Source: Tagaea sp. CACIAM 22H2 | Lineage (GTDB): Bacteria; Pseudomonadota; Alphaproteobacteria; CACIAM-22H2 | Direction of reading: 5' to 3' | Length of the DNA: 50,273 bases | Assembly: GCA_014444615.1 (NCBI GenBank) | Contig: PVXE01000033.1 | Coordinates: forward strand, 1 to 50,273 | Shown here: positions 43,039 to 50,273 of the stretch, piece by piece | Position numbering within the stretch: position 1 is the first letter of the stretch | How the letters are laid out: each line of letters begins with the position of its first letter | Notes under the pieces: model-generated | Seen by the model: the letters and a program-made list of their open reading frames with translations, nothing else | What the model was told of the DNA's origin: nothing | Database searches by the model: none | Translations under genes and position numbers: made by a program

Positions 43039-43079
43039 ACTCGACGGAAAACGCCCATCATGCATACAATCGGGACGTT

Positions 43080-43907
43080 ATGCGGCGTTTCGGCGTTCGA
43101 ATTTCCACGGTCTTGATGCTGATTGCCGCCCCCGCCGGGGCGGCCGAAAAGCAGGCGGCCGTGCCGTCGATGCGCGGCAAAGTCGAGGCGGTCGCCGCGC
43201 GCTGCGAAGCCCCGGCCGATCTGCTGGCGCTACGGGCGCCGATGCCCCAGGTCGCGCAACGCCTGGCGGAAGGCAAGCAACTCACCATCGTGGCGCTCGG
43301 CTCGTCCTCGACCGAAGGCGTCGGCGCGACCACGCCGGCGCACGCCTATCCGGCCCGCCTCGAAACCGAGCTGCATGCGCTGTTGCCGCATATGGAAATC
43401 ACGGTGCTCAACAAGGGCATCAGCGGCGAAGACGTCGATCAGATGATGGCGCGCTTCGAGCGCGACGTGCTCGCCCCCGAGCCCGATCTCGTGATCTGGC
43501 AAGCGGGCGTCAACGCGGCGATCAAGGGCCTGCCTTTGGCCGACGTGTCCGCAAAACTCAGCCGCGGCATCGAGCTTGCGCGCGCGCGCGGCATCGATGT
43601 GATGCTGATGGGCCCGCAGAACGCGCCGCGCTATGTGAACGCGCCGCATCGGCGCGAATACACCGAAGCGCTGACCGATATCGCGCGTCAATACAACGCG
43701 CCGATCTTTCCGCGTTTCCGCGTGATGACGCATTGGATGGCGTCGGGCGCCTTCAAGCAGGACGAGCTGATCCGCGAAGACGGGCTGCATATGACCGACG
43801 CGGCCTATTATTGCCTCGCCCGCTTGCTGGCGCGCGCGATCGCCAACGAACCGCGCGCGCGCGCCGTCGCGGGCGAAACGCACGTTCCCGCCGCGAATTC
43901 GCGCTGA
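43080..43907 (+). CDS. Secreted SGNH/GDSL-type hydrolase
   Basis: 275 residues. A signal peptide (about 1-21, ending APAGAAEK) is followed by an SGNH hydrolase domain. Block I is LGSSSTEGVGAT, with Gly74 and the likely nucleophile Ser76 (GSS instead of GDS). ISGEDVDQMMARF supplies the oxyanion-site Gly, VIWQAGVNAAIKG supplies the Asn, and EDGLHMTDAAYYCLARLLAR supplies Asp234 and His237. It is an esterase or deacetylase of unknown substrate, probably periplasmic. It converges with the Tat lipoprotein gene, the stop codons three bases apart. Confidence 0.85.
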   Translation: MRRFGVRISTVLMLIAAPAGAAEKQAAVPSMRGKVEAVAARCEAPADLLALRAPMPQVAQRLAEGKQLTIVALGSSSTEGVGATTPAHAYPARLETELHALLPHMEITVLNKGISGEDVDQMMARFERDVLAPEPDLVIWQAGVNAAIKGLPLADVSAKLSRGIELARARGIDVMLMGPQNAPRYVNAPHRREYTEALTDIARQYNAPIFPRFRVMTHWMASGAFKQDELIREDGLHMTDAAYYCLARLLARAIANEPRARAVAGETHVPAANSR

Positions 43908-43910
43908 GCG

Positions 43911-44525
43911 CTACGCCAGGAAGCGCGTCAGGTTGGCGTTGATCTGGCGGTCCAGCTCGTTGTCGATATCGCGCATCATCTCGAATGTCAGGTCGTACCA
44001 GACGCGCTCGCGATCGTTCAGCGAGATATTCTCCAAGACCGAACGCTGACGCACGGCGATCGCCGTGGCGATGCCGTCGCGATAATTGGCGCGCTGCTGA
44101 CGCACTTCGACGGCCACCTCGATGCGCCCGTCATATTGCTGGGCCACTTCGTTGGTGAAGGTCGCGCGAATGCCGGTGGGCTTGGGCAGATTGGTTTCGG
44201 TCACGCGCGCATCCATGATGACGAAGCGCACGAAACGCTCGCCCGTGCCCGACACGGCGATGCGCTCCGACGCCCAGCGCCGCAAGGCCGATTCCGGCGT
44301 TTGCGCGAACAGATGTTCGACGTTCGGGGGCGCAAAAGGCGGCTGATATTCCATCGCCACTTCCAGGCGGGCCGCTTCGAAGCGGAACGTGCCGCGCGGG
44401 GCGAAGCTGATCGGCGGGAAACTCGGCAAGGGCGGCGCGTCGGCGCAAGCGGCGGCGAGCAAGGGCGACGCCAGCAGCGGCAACGCGGCGGCTTTTTTCA
44501 GGAATATGCGGCGGTCCGGTTTCAT
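43911..44525 (-). CDS. Tat-type lipoprotein of unknown function
   Basis: 204 residues. The N-terminus carries a twin-arginine motif (DRRIFLKK) and a lipobox ending in AAAC with Cys27, so it is probably exported folded by Tat and lipidated. The mature part begins with a Pro-rich stretch and contains FRFEAARLEVAMEYQPPFAP and YDGRIEVAVEVRQQRANYRD, ending in a helical MMRDIDNELDRQINANLTRF. I do not recognise the family with confidence; similar proteins occur widely in alphaproteobacteria. It lies next to hslO on the same strand. Confidence 0.8.
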   Translation of the reverse strand: MKPDRRIFLKKAAALPLLASPLLAAACADAPPLPSFPPISFAPRGTFRFEAARLEVAMEYQPPFAPPNVEHLFAQTPESALRRWASERIAVSGTGERFVRFVIMDARVTETNLPKPTGIRATFTNEVAQQYDGRIEVAVEVRQQRANYRDGIATAIAVRQRSVLENISLNDRERVWYDLTFEMMRDIDNELDRQINANLTRFLA

Positions 44526-44583
44526 GGGGAAATCTCCGAACTTGTGTTTGTGGGCTTAAACCTCGCCCGGAATCATGGCGAAA

Positions 44584-45546
44584 TCAGGACTCCGCGTAGA
44601 CGGCGTCGAGATCGGAAAACGCGTGCGTCGTGTTGCAGAATTCGCAGGTGAGGCGCACGGCCCCGTCCGGATCCCGCAAAGTTTCCACCTCTTCGCGCGA
44701 GATGGCGCGCAGCGCGCCGCGCATGCGTTCGGGGCTGCACCGGCATTGATGGGTCAGCACCAGCGGGCGATAGATCGCGACCCCTTCGGCGAGGTAAAGC
44801 CGATCGATCAGCTTCCACGGCGGCAATTCGGGATCGACGAGTTCGGCCGGCGTGGACGATCCCATCAGGATCATCGCGCGGCGCCAGCCTTCCTCTTCCG
44901 CCTCGCGCTTGGCGGCATCGACCGCCTTATCCTGGCCTTCGAAGGAGCCTTGCGCGTCTTCGGGCGGCAGGCGCTGGATCATCAACGCGCCCGCGCGCCA
45001 ATTCAGGACGGCACCATCGCCGGGCTTGGGCGTCGCCGCGACCGCGACCTTGATCCCGGCTTCGAATTGCTCCGACTGACGGAAATAATGATGCGCGCAT
45101 TCGGCCAACGTCGTGCCGTCGAGCTCGACGATGCCCTGATAGCGCTCGGCCGCGTCGCCCTGATCGACCGTGAAGGCGAGATACCCCGCGCCGAACAGCT
45201 TGGGCACCGAATGCGGGCCCGGCCCCAAAGCCGCGACCGCATCCTTGTCGAATTGCGCATAGCCGCGCAGATGCCCCGCCGAGGTGACGTCCGCGACCAG
45301 CATGCGCACCGGGCCGTCACCCTTGGTTTGCAGCGTGAACACGCCGTCGAATTTCAGCGTCGCGGCGAGCAACGCCGAAATCGCCAAGGCTTCGGCGAGC
45401 GCTTCGCCGACCGCGCGCGGATAGGCGTGCCGGTGCAGAATCGTGTCCAACGCGGCGCCCAAACGTACCGCCCGGCCGCGCAAGGCCGAGGATTCGATCT
45501 GAAACGGCAGGACGACGTCGTCTTCGGGAATACCGGCCCGGTTCAC
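44584..45546 (-). CDS. hslO: Redox-activated chaperone Hsp33
   Basis: 320 residues from a GTG at 45546. Hsp33 is a cytosolic holdase activated by oxidation. The N-terminal domain has DDVVLPFQIESSALRGRAVR and ALAISALLAATLKFDGVFTL. The C-terminal zinc/redox switch is complete: HQCRCSPERMRGAL (CxC) and LTCEFCNTTH (CxxC). GGGG upstream at good distance supports the GTG at 45546; the TTG at 45558 would also be in frame. It is the last gene of the argD-argF-hslO unit, a conserved alphaproteobacterial arrangement, and starts just after the argF stop. Confidence 0.95.
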   Translation of the reverse strand: MNRAGIPEDDVVLPFQIESSALRGRAVRLGAALDTILHRHAYPRAVGEALAEALAISALLAATLKFDGVFTLQTKGDGPVRMLVADVTSAGHLRGYAQFDKDAVAALGPGPHSVPKLFGAGYLAFTVDQGDAAERYQGIVELDGTTLAECAHHYFRQSEQFEAGIKVAVAATPKPGDGAVLNWRAGALMIQRLPPEDAQGSFEGQDKAVDAAKREAEEEGWRRAMILMGSSTPAELVDPELPPWKLIDRLYLAEGVAIYRPLVLTHQCRCSPERMRGALRAISREEVETLRDPDGAVRLTCEFCNTTHAFSDLDAVYAES

Positions 45547-45559
45547 GCCAAGCCCCAAA

Positions 45560-46495
45560 TCACGCCATGCACCAGGCGAGGATGCCCTTCTGCGCGTGGA
45601 GGCGGTTCTCCGCCTCGTCCCACACGGCCGATTGCGGCCCGTCGATCACGCCTTCGGTCACTTCCTCGCCGCGATGGGCGGGCAGGCAATGCAGGAACAT
45701 CGCGTCCGGCTTGGCGAGGCCCATCAGGCGTTCGTCCACGCGATAGGGCACCAGCATGTTGTGGCGCTTCTCGCGGTTCTCGCGCTCGCGCGCGTTGCCT
45801 TCCTGATCCATCGACACCCACGTGTCGGTGACGACGGCGTCGGCCCCGCGCACGGCGGCTTCGGGATCGGTCAGCAATTGAATGCGCGCGCCTTCCCGTT
45901 TCGCCCACGCCAGAACATCGGTCGACGGGCGCAAGGGTTCGGGGCAGGCGAGGCGCAGTTCGAACGCGAAACGCTGGGCCGCGTGAATCCAGGACGCCGC
46001 GACGTTGTTGCCGTCGCCCGTCCACGCCACGACCTTGCCGGCGATGTTGCCCTTCGCTTCTTCGAAGGTCATCACGTCGGCCATCACCTGGCAGGGATGC
46101 GAACGCTCGGTCAGGCCGTTGATCACGGGCACCGAGGCGTGGCGGACCATTTCGTCGAGATGCGCCGTCTTGTTGGTGCGCAGCATGATCGCGTCGCAAT
46201 AGCGCGACAGCACGCGCGCCGTGTCGGCGATCGTTTCGCCGCGGCCGAGCTGCGTGTCGTGATGCGTCAAGATCACCGCTTCGCCGCCGAGCTGGCGGAT
46301 ACCCACTTCGAACGACACGCGCGTGCGCGTCGACGGCTTCTCGAACACCATCGCCAGCGTCTTGCCGGCGAGCGGGCGTTCCGGATTGCCGGCGATTCGC
46401 TGCGCCTTGTACTTGGCGCCAAGATCGAGGATCGAGCGCAACGTGCCCGATTCCAACGCGTCGAGATCCAGGAAATGCTTGGGAGTCTTGGCCAT
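45560..46495 (-). CDS. argF: Ornithine carbamoyltransferase
   Basis: 311 residues. ArgF makes citrulline from ornithine and carbamoyl phosphate. The carbamoyl-phosphate site [20 protein letters not shown] is present, as are [44 protein letters not shown] (ornithine site) and [20 protein letters not shown]. The ATG at 46495 has GAGGATTTCCACG upstream. It lies 11 bases after argD and is clearly co-transcribed. Confidence 0.97.
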   Translation of the reverse strand: MAKTPKHFLDLDALESGTLRSILDLGAKYKAQRIAGNPERPLAGKTLAMVFEKPSTRTRVSFEVGIRQLGGEAVILTHHDTQLGRGETIADTARVLSRYCDAIMLRTNKTAHLDEMVRHASVPVINGLTERSHPCQVMADVMTFEEAKGNIAGKVVAWTGDGNNVAASWIHAAQRFAFELRLACPEPLRPSTDVLAWAKREGARIQLLTDPEAAVRGADAVVTDTWVSMDQEGNARERENREKRHNMLVPYRVDERLMGLAKPDAMFLHCLPAHRGEEVTEGVIDGPQSAVWDEAENRLHAQKGILAWCMA

Positions 46496-46506
46496 CGTGG
46501 AAATCC

Positions 46507-47712
46507 TCAACCGGCTTTGCGCGCGGGCAATTCGGCGCGCAACGCCGCACAACCTTTATCGATCGCGTCGATCGCTTCGCTGACATGCTTGGCTTCCGCG
46601 ATCAGCGGGGCCAGCACGCGCACGACGTTGTCGCCCGCCGCGACGGTCAGCAGACCTTCCTTGCGCAGCGCCTTCACCACATCGGTGTTCGGCACTTTGC
46701 ATTTAAGGCCGAGCAACAGGCCAAGCCCGCGCGCATCCTCGAAGATGTCGGGATGGCGCTGCACGAGCCCGTGCAATTGTTGCTTCATATGCGAGGCGAG
46801 TTTTTCCACACCGTCGAAGAAACCGGGGGCGAGCATCACGTCGAGCACGGCGTTGCCCGCGGCTGTGGCCAACGGGTTGCCGCCATAGGTCGAGCCATGC
46901 GTGCCCGCGACCATGCCGACCGCCGCCTTGGCGGTGGCAAGGCAAGCGCCGACGGGGAAGCCGTTGCCCAGCGCTTTCGCGACCGTCATCACGTCGGGCG
47001 CCACACCGGTCCATTCATAGGCGAACAGCTTGCCCGAACGGCCCATGCCGGTCTGGATTTCGTCGAAGAACAGCAGCAAGCCGTGCTTGTCGCAAAGCTC
47101 GCGCAAGCCTTGCAGGAATTCGTTCGGCACGACGCGCACGCCGCCTTCGCCCTGCACCGGCTCGATCAGGATGCCGGCGGTTTCGGGACCGATCGCGGCT
47201 TCGACGAGCTTGAGATCGCCGAACGCGACTTGATCGAAGCCCGGCACGACGGGGCCGAAGCCTTCCAGGTATTTCTTCTGCCCGCCCGCCGCCAGCGTGG
47301 CGAGGGTGCGGCCGTGGAAGGCGCCTTCGAAGGTGATGATGCGATGGCGTTCCGGATGGCCGTGATGCGCGTGATATTTGCGCACGACCTTGATGCCGCA
47401 TTCGTTCGCCTCGGCGCCGGAGTTCCCGAAGAACACCGTGTCGGCGAAGGTCGCGGCGACCAAGCGCTCGGCCAGTTTTTCCTGCTGCGCGATCGGGAAC
47501 ACGTTCGACGTGTGCCAGACCTTGTTCATTTGCGCCGTCACCTCTTTGATGAGGTGCGGATGCGCATGACCCAAGGCCGTGACCGCGATGCCGCAGGTGA
47601 AGTCCAAGTAACGTCGGCCGTCGGTTCCCCACAGATACGGGCCTTCGCCGCGCTCGAAGCCCACTTCGGCGCGCGCATAGGTCGGCATCACGGCGGGAAA
47701 AGCGGCGGTCAC
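46507..47712 (-). CDS. argD: Acetylornithine aminotransferase
   Basis: 401 residues. A PLP class III aminotransferase converting N-acetylglutamate semialdehyde to N-acetylornithine. Features are [96 protein letters not shown] and the PLP-lysine segment [18 protein letters not shown]. The start is a GTG at 47712 with GGAGGAAGGAG upstream; the open frame continues but lacks family similarity. It is expressed from the promoter at 47779-47807. Confidence 0.96.
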   Translation of the reverse strand: MTAAFPAVMPTYARAEVGFERGEGPYLWGTDGRRYLDFTCGIAVTALGHAHPHLIKEVTAQMNKVWHTSNVFPIAQQEKLAERLVAATFADTVFFGNSGAEANECGIKVVRKYHAHHGHPERHRIITFEGAFHGRTLATLAAGGQKKYLEGFGPVVPGFDQVAFGDLKLVEAAIGPETAGILIEPVQGEGGVRVVPNEFLQGLRELCDKHGLLLFFDEIQTGMGRSGKLFAYEWTGVAPDVMTVAKALGNGFPVGACLATAKAAVGMVAGTHGSTYGGNPLATAAGNAVLDVMLAPGFFDGVEKLASHMKQQLHGLVQRHPDIFEDARGLGLLLGLKCKVPNTDVVKALRKEGLLTVAAGDNVVRVLAPLIAEAKHVSEAIDAIDKGCAALRAELPARKAG

Positions 47713-47778
47713 AACGGAACTCCTTCCTCCATAACGGATTATCGGTGCGGGATTGGCTGAAAGCACCGGAAACGCCCA

Positions 47779-47807
47779 GTATCCAGGGGGGTGCTGGGCT
47801 TGTCAAA
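47779..47807 (-). promoter_or_regulatory. Sigma-70-type promoter of argD-argF-hslO
   Basis: On the minus strand TTGACA (47802-47807) is followed after 17 bases by GATACT (47779-47784): a perfect -35 box, four of six at -10 and ideal spacing. The start would be near 47772, giving a 60-base leader to the argD GTG. The rest of the 252-base gap (47713-47964) shows no other clear element. Confidence 0.68.
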
Positions 47808-47964
47808 TACGGCGGACCCGGCGATTCGCCGGATATATGTTCCAGGACAAAGCGTTAAGGCTAATTTTGGATAATCGATGCAGTCGATGAATACCCTGAC
47901 TGTGTCCGGCGCGTAGTTTGTATCCGCGCGCGAAAATCAGCCGGAGCAACCGCTTCAACGCGGT

Positions 47965-48426
47965 TTATAGATACCGTCCGTCCTCGGCGATGACCTGAAA
48001 CCCGACCAGCAAATGGGTGATTTCGCCGTTCTCGGCCATCGGCAGGATGGTACGCCACATTTGAGTTTTGCCGTCGCGCTCGGCGTATTGGGCCAGCGGA
48101 TGGTGCAGGAAAAGCGGCCGGCGCCGGGCGACCGCGTCGCGATAGCCGGCTTCCCATAGCCGGGCGACCGGCTCGGCGATTTCGGACAATTTCAGGCCCG
48201 AATACTCGCGGCGCATCTGCACGTTGGTGCTGGCCCCGTAGATGACGAAGCGGAAATCGCCGCCGGGCAGCACCTCGACCAGATGCAGCCGGCCGATCCA
48301 GGGCATGAAATCTTCGACGACGAAGGCCGCGCGCGACGGGAACGCCGCAGCGCCCTTTTTCGCGACCCACAGCGCATGCAGGTCGCGCAGCCATTGCGGC
48401 AATTCGTCGAGTGTGGCCGCGCGCAT
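47965..48426 (-). CDS. PAS_5-type PAS-domain protein (third of three)
   Basis: 153 residues. A PAS_5 fold with WIGRLHLVEVLPGGDFRFVI, then YGASTNVQMRREYSGLKLSE and FLHHPLAQYAERDGKTQMWR, ending in TILPMAENGEITHLLVGFQV. It shares the D/E-L-x-LPG-G/D-FRF-(V/I)-(D/Y)G pattern with the two PAS_5 genes at 32361 and 32873. It lacks an output domain and membrane segments. The start overlaps the stop of the ABC-2 permease by one base (TGATG), so it may be translationally coupled to it, unlike the other two copies. Confidence 0.82.
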   Translation of the reverse strand: MRAATLDELPQWLRDLHALWVAKKGAAAFPSRAAFVVEDFMPWIGRLHLVEVLPGGDFRFVIYGASTNVQMRREYSGLKLSEIAEPVARLWEAGYRDAVARRRPLFLHHPLAQYAERDGKTQMWRTILPMAENGEITHLLVGFQVIAEDGRYL

Positions 48427-49235
48427 CACGCGCGCAGCTTGTACCCGCGCGCGAACATCCGCCAGCACAACAATGCCAGCGCCGCGTTCACGCCGAGCAT
48501 GAAGGCGGCCCCCAGCAGCGGGTTCGTGTCGGTATGGCCGATGAAGCCGTAGCGGAACCCGTCGATCATGTAGAAAAACGGGTTGAAATGCGCGGCTATG
48601 CGCCACGCCTCGGGCAGGCGGTCGATCGTGTAGAACGTGCCCGACAGGAACGACAGCGGTGTGACGATGAAATTCGTCACCGCCGCGATATGGTCGAATT
48701 TCTCCGACCACACGCCGCCCGCGATACCCAGCAGGGCCAGCATCGTCGACGCCATCAGCCCGTGAAACACGATCCAGAACGGCGACGACACATGGATCGT
48801 CACCAGCGGGATCAGGCAGATCGCGACCACGCCGCCCACGACCATGCCGCGCACGATGCCGCCGGCCGCGAAGCCGACGACCAATTCGATCGGCGACAAG
48901 GGCGGCATCAGCGTGTCGACGATATTGCCTTGAACCTTCGAAATGATGATCGACGAGCTGGTGTTCGCGAAGGCGTTCTGCGCCATCGCCATGATGATCA
49001 GGCCCGGCACCAGAAATTCGACGAAGGGCACGCCGCCCTTTTCCTGAACCGCCCCGCCCAAGGCGAGCGCGAACACCGCCAGGAACAGCAGCGTGGTGAT
49101 CACGGGCGCCCAGATCGTCTGGGTATGCACCTTGATGAAGCGGCGGATCTCGCGCCAGGCGAGGGTTTTCAGGCCCAGCCAATTGACGGCGCCATAGGTG
49201 CGGGGGGCGGGCGGTATGGGGCGAGGTTCGGTCAT
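48426..49235 (-). CDS. ABC-2 type transporter permease
   Basis: 269 residues with six membrane segments. The ABC-2 signature is visible: LGLKTLAWREIRRFIKVHTQ and TIWAPVITTLLFLAVFALAL near the N-terminus, FLVPGLIIMAMAQNAFANTS and NPFFYMIDGFRYGF near the C-terminus. This type exports polysaccharide, lipids or drugs with a separate ATPase. No ATPase gene is adjacent in the window; the upstream side is occupied by an IS607-type element about 75 bases away. The downstream PAS gene overlaps it. Confidence 0.9.
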   Translation of the reverse strand: MTEPRPIPPAPRTYGAVNWLGLKTLAWREIRRFIKVHTQTIWAPVITTLLFLAVFALALGGAVQEKGGVPFVEFLVPGLIIMAMAQNAFANTSSSIIISKVQGNIVDTLMPPLSPIELVVGFAAGGIVRGMVVGGVVAICLIPLVTIHVSSPFWIVFHGLMASTMLALLGIAGGVWSEKFDHIAAVTNFIVTPLSFLSGTFYTIDRLPEAWRIAAHFNPFFYMIDGFRYGFIGHTDTNPLLGAAFMLGVNAALALLCWRMFARGYKLRA

Positions 49236-49329
49236 CGGGGCGCGGAAAATAGGCCGGGACGCGAGGCGCGCGCTACCCCTCTTCCGATCCGTAAAGCCCT
49301 AATTCAAACAGGGTTTCAAAAATTGATAC

Positions 49330-49357
49330 TTGAATTGCGCATATTTGCGCATATATT
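49330..49357 (+). promoter_or_regulatory. Promoter of IS607 tnpA
   Basis: TTGAAT (49330-49335) is followed after 16 bases by TATATT (49352-49357). The tnpA ATG at 49364 begins six bases after the -10 box, so transcription would start at or within a base or two of the ATG, giving a leaderless mRNA. No Shine-Dalgarno sequence is present, consistent with that. Confidence 0.5.
49335..49354 (+). repeat. Tandem decamer repeat in the tnpA promoter
   Basis: TTGCGCATAT occurs twice head to tail (49335-49344 and 49345-49354), filling the space between the -35 and -10 boxes. The core GCGCATAT is repeated exactly. Candidate binding site for TnpA (its MerR-like N-terminus binds DNA), which would allow autoregulation or mark the element's end. 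Confidence 0.6.
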
Positions 49358-49363
49358 GTCGTT

Positions 49364-49987
49364 ATGAGCAGGTTAGTCTCCATCGCAGAGGCCGCCAAAG
49401 CCCTTGGCGTCTCGCCGCAGACGCTTCGTCGCTGGGAACGCGAAGGCAAGGCCGTACCGACGGAGAAGACGGCCGGCGGTCGTCGTCGTTACGATTTAGC
49501 GAAGCTGCGTCCTGATCTTTTTCGGGCGGAGGCCGTCGCCGATCGCAAGACTGTCGCTTACGCGCGCGTCTCATCACACGACCAGAAAGAGGATCTTGAA
49601 AGGCAAAAGAAAGTCCTCGAGATGTATTGCGCGGCAGCAGGTTGGACTTACGAAATTGTCGCCGATCTCGGCTCGGGCATGAACTATCGAAAAAGGGGGC
49701 TGAAGCGACTCATCGACGGCATTCTCGACGAGAGCGTCGGGCGTCTCGTCTTGACGCACAAAGATCGTCTGCTGCGTTTTGGTGCTGAGCTTATCTTCGC
49801 GCTGTGCGAAGCGCGGAACATTGAAGTCGTTATCTTGAATCGAGGCGAAGTCGCAACTTTCGAGGAAGATCTCGCGAAAGACGTCTTGGAGATCATTACC
49901 GTCTTCAGCGCGAGGCTCTACGGCAGCCGTTCGCGCAAGAACAAGTTGATCATCGATGGCATCAAGAAAGTCGTCGAGGAGGCTTGA
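49364..49987 (+). CDS. tnpA: IS607-family serine recombinase TnpA
   Basis: 207 residues. An N-terminal MerR/excisionase-like helix-turn-helix (LVSIAEAAKALGVSPQTLRR, then WEREGKAVPTEKTAGGRRRY) comes before the serine-recombinase catalytic domain (TVAYARVSSHDQKEDLERQ, with Ser70 as likely nucleophile, then LVLTHKDRLLRFGAELIFAL). This N-terminal DNA-binding order is the mark of IS607 transposases, the reverse of other serine recombinases. The gene is complete, ends in a one-base overlap with tnpB (TGATG), and uses more AT-rich codons than the chromosome around it. Confidence 0.95.
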   Translation: MSRLVSIAEAAKALGVSPQTLRRWEREGKAVPTEKTAGGRRRYDLAKLRPDLFRAEAVADRKTVAYARVSSHDQKEDLERQKKVLEMYCAAAGWTYEIVADLGSGMNYRKRGLKRLIDGILDESVGRLVLTHKDRLLRFGAELIFALCEARNIEVVILNRGEVATFEEDLAKDVLEIITVFSARLYGSRSRKNKLIIDGIKKVVEEA

Positions 49988-50273
49988 TGCTTATCGCTCA
50001 TCGTATCGCACTCGATCCGACGAACAAGCAACGGACCTATTTTGCCAAAGGAGCTGGCACGGCTCGCTTCGCCTATAACTGGTCGCTTGGCGAATGGCGG
50101 CGCATGTATGAGGCGCGCAAATCCGACCCGGGTTCGCCGCAGCCGACGGACGCACTGCTGCGCCGGCGGCTCAACGAAGTGAAACGCGCCACGTTTCCAT
50201 GGATGTTCGACGTTACCAAATGTGCCGCCCAGGAGGCGATTATTGACCTCGGTACGGCGTTTCGGTCGTTCTT
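49987..50273 (+). CDS. tnpB: TnpB (IS607-associated OrfB), N-terminal part
   Basis: The first 95 residues, cut by the window end. They read MLIAHRIALDPTNKQRTYFA, then AGTARFAYNWSLGEWRRMYE and a segment with CAAQEAIIDLGTAFRSF, which match the N-terminal helix-turn-helix region of TnpB proteins (OrfB_IS605 family). TnpB is an RNA-guided nuclease and Cas12 relative that helps the element persist. The RuvC catalytic residues and zinc finger are not in view, so intactness cannot be judged. It is translated by coupling with tnpA. Confidence 0.92.
   Translation, partial: MLIAHRIALDPTNKQRTYFAKGAGTARFAYNWSLGEWRRMYEARKSDPGSPQPTDALLRRRLNEVKRATFPWMFDVTKCAAQEAIIDLGTAFRSF

Larger units (their letters stand above)
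49311..50273 (+). mobile_element. IS607-family insertion sequence, left part
   Basis: A serine recombinase gene (tnpA) followed by a tnpB start, the IS607 arrangement. The region is clearly lower in GC and differs in codon use from its neighbours. IS607 elements have no terminal inverted repeats and insert at GG dinucleotides, so the left end is uncertain; a GG at about 49311 just before the AT-rich stretch is a candidate. The right end is beyond the window, including the part where TnpB guide (omega) RNA is normally encoded. Confidence 0.75.

Noticed and set aside
47808..47964. Extra gene or element between argD and the third PAS gene
   Set aside because: The stretch has no credible start with coding bias; only the argD promoter at its edge is supported.
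1..50273. CRISPR arrays, tRNA and rRNA genes
   Set aside because: No regularly spaced repeats, no tRNA T-loop/CCA patterns and no conserved rRNA segments were seen.

Overview
The window is about 50 kb of GC-rich DNA (roughly 65% GC) from an alphaproteobacterium, most likely Rhodospirillales-like. This placement is inferred from gene order and families: rsmI-yraN-dolP-gshB opposite an lpoA-like gene, hemW-rdgB-rph opposite hrcA-grpE, dnaK-dnaJ, argD-argF-hslO, a bactofilin, three PAS_5-type proteins and a TRAP operon. No 16S or tRNA gene is present to confirm it. Genes are packed tightly, with many ATGA-type start/stop overlaps and several convergent overlaps. I see no tRNA, rRNA or CRISPR.

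Layout. 1-4.4 kb: envelope and translation genes (gshB fragment, SirB1-like protein, DolP-like double-BON lipoprotein, YraN, RsmI, divergent LpoA-like lipoprotein). 4.4-13.4 kb: hemW-rdgB-rph, then the heat-shock block hrcA-grpE, an SRPBCC protein, an unknown small protein with a strong promoter, and dnaK-dnaJ with a long structured leader. 13.4-18.4 kb: a catabolic unit made of a divergent LysR regulator, an enolase-superfamily sugar-acid enzyme and a complete TRAP transporter (dctP, dctQ, dctM).

18.4-22.2 kb: ubiA-dprE1-dprE2, a decaprenylphosphoryl-arabinose (DPA) synthesis cassette of the type known from mycobacteria, followed at once by dapB. 22.2-26.9 kb: a DUF2244 protein, two adjacent O-GlcNAc-transferase-like (GT41) proteins and nth. 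26.9-32.4 kb: a BamE-like lipoprotein, a bactofilin and an EI24/CysZ-like membrane protein on the minus strand, then an NYN-domain protein with a near-consensus promoter, a PfkB sugar kinase and typA. 32.4-38.7 kb: two PAS_5 proteins, an AmpG-like MFS transporter, a GT9 glycosyltransferase, and a 904-residue acyl-CoA-synthetase/GNAT fusion of the Pat/YfiQ type.

38.8-44.5 kb: oxidoreductases and hydrolases (nitronate-monooxygenase-like, GMC oxidoreductase, M20 amidohydrolase, SGNH hydrolase) and a Tat lipoprotein. 44.6-47.8 kb: argD-argF-hslO from one clear promoter. 48-49.2 kb: an ABC-2 permease followed by a third PAS_5 protein. 49.3 kb to the end: the left part of an IS607-family element (serine recombinase TnpA, then TnpB, cut by the window end), visibly lower in GC than its surroundings.

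The most interesting parts are the DPA cassette next to two GT41-like proteins, the catalytic-site differences between those two proteins, the Pat-like protein that keeps the phospho-histidine of ADP-forming synthetases, the dnaK leader in a genome segment with hrcA but no visible CIRCE, and the IS607 end whose promoter is built into a tandem repeat. I found no system that I can call wholly new.
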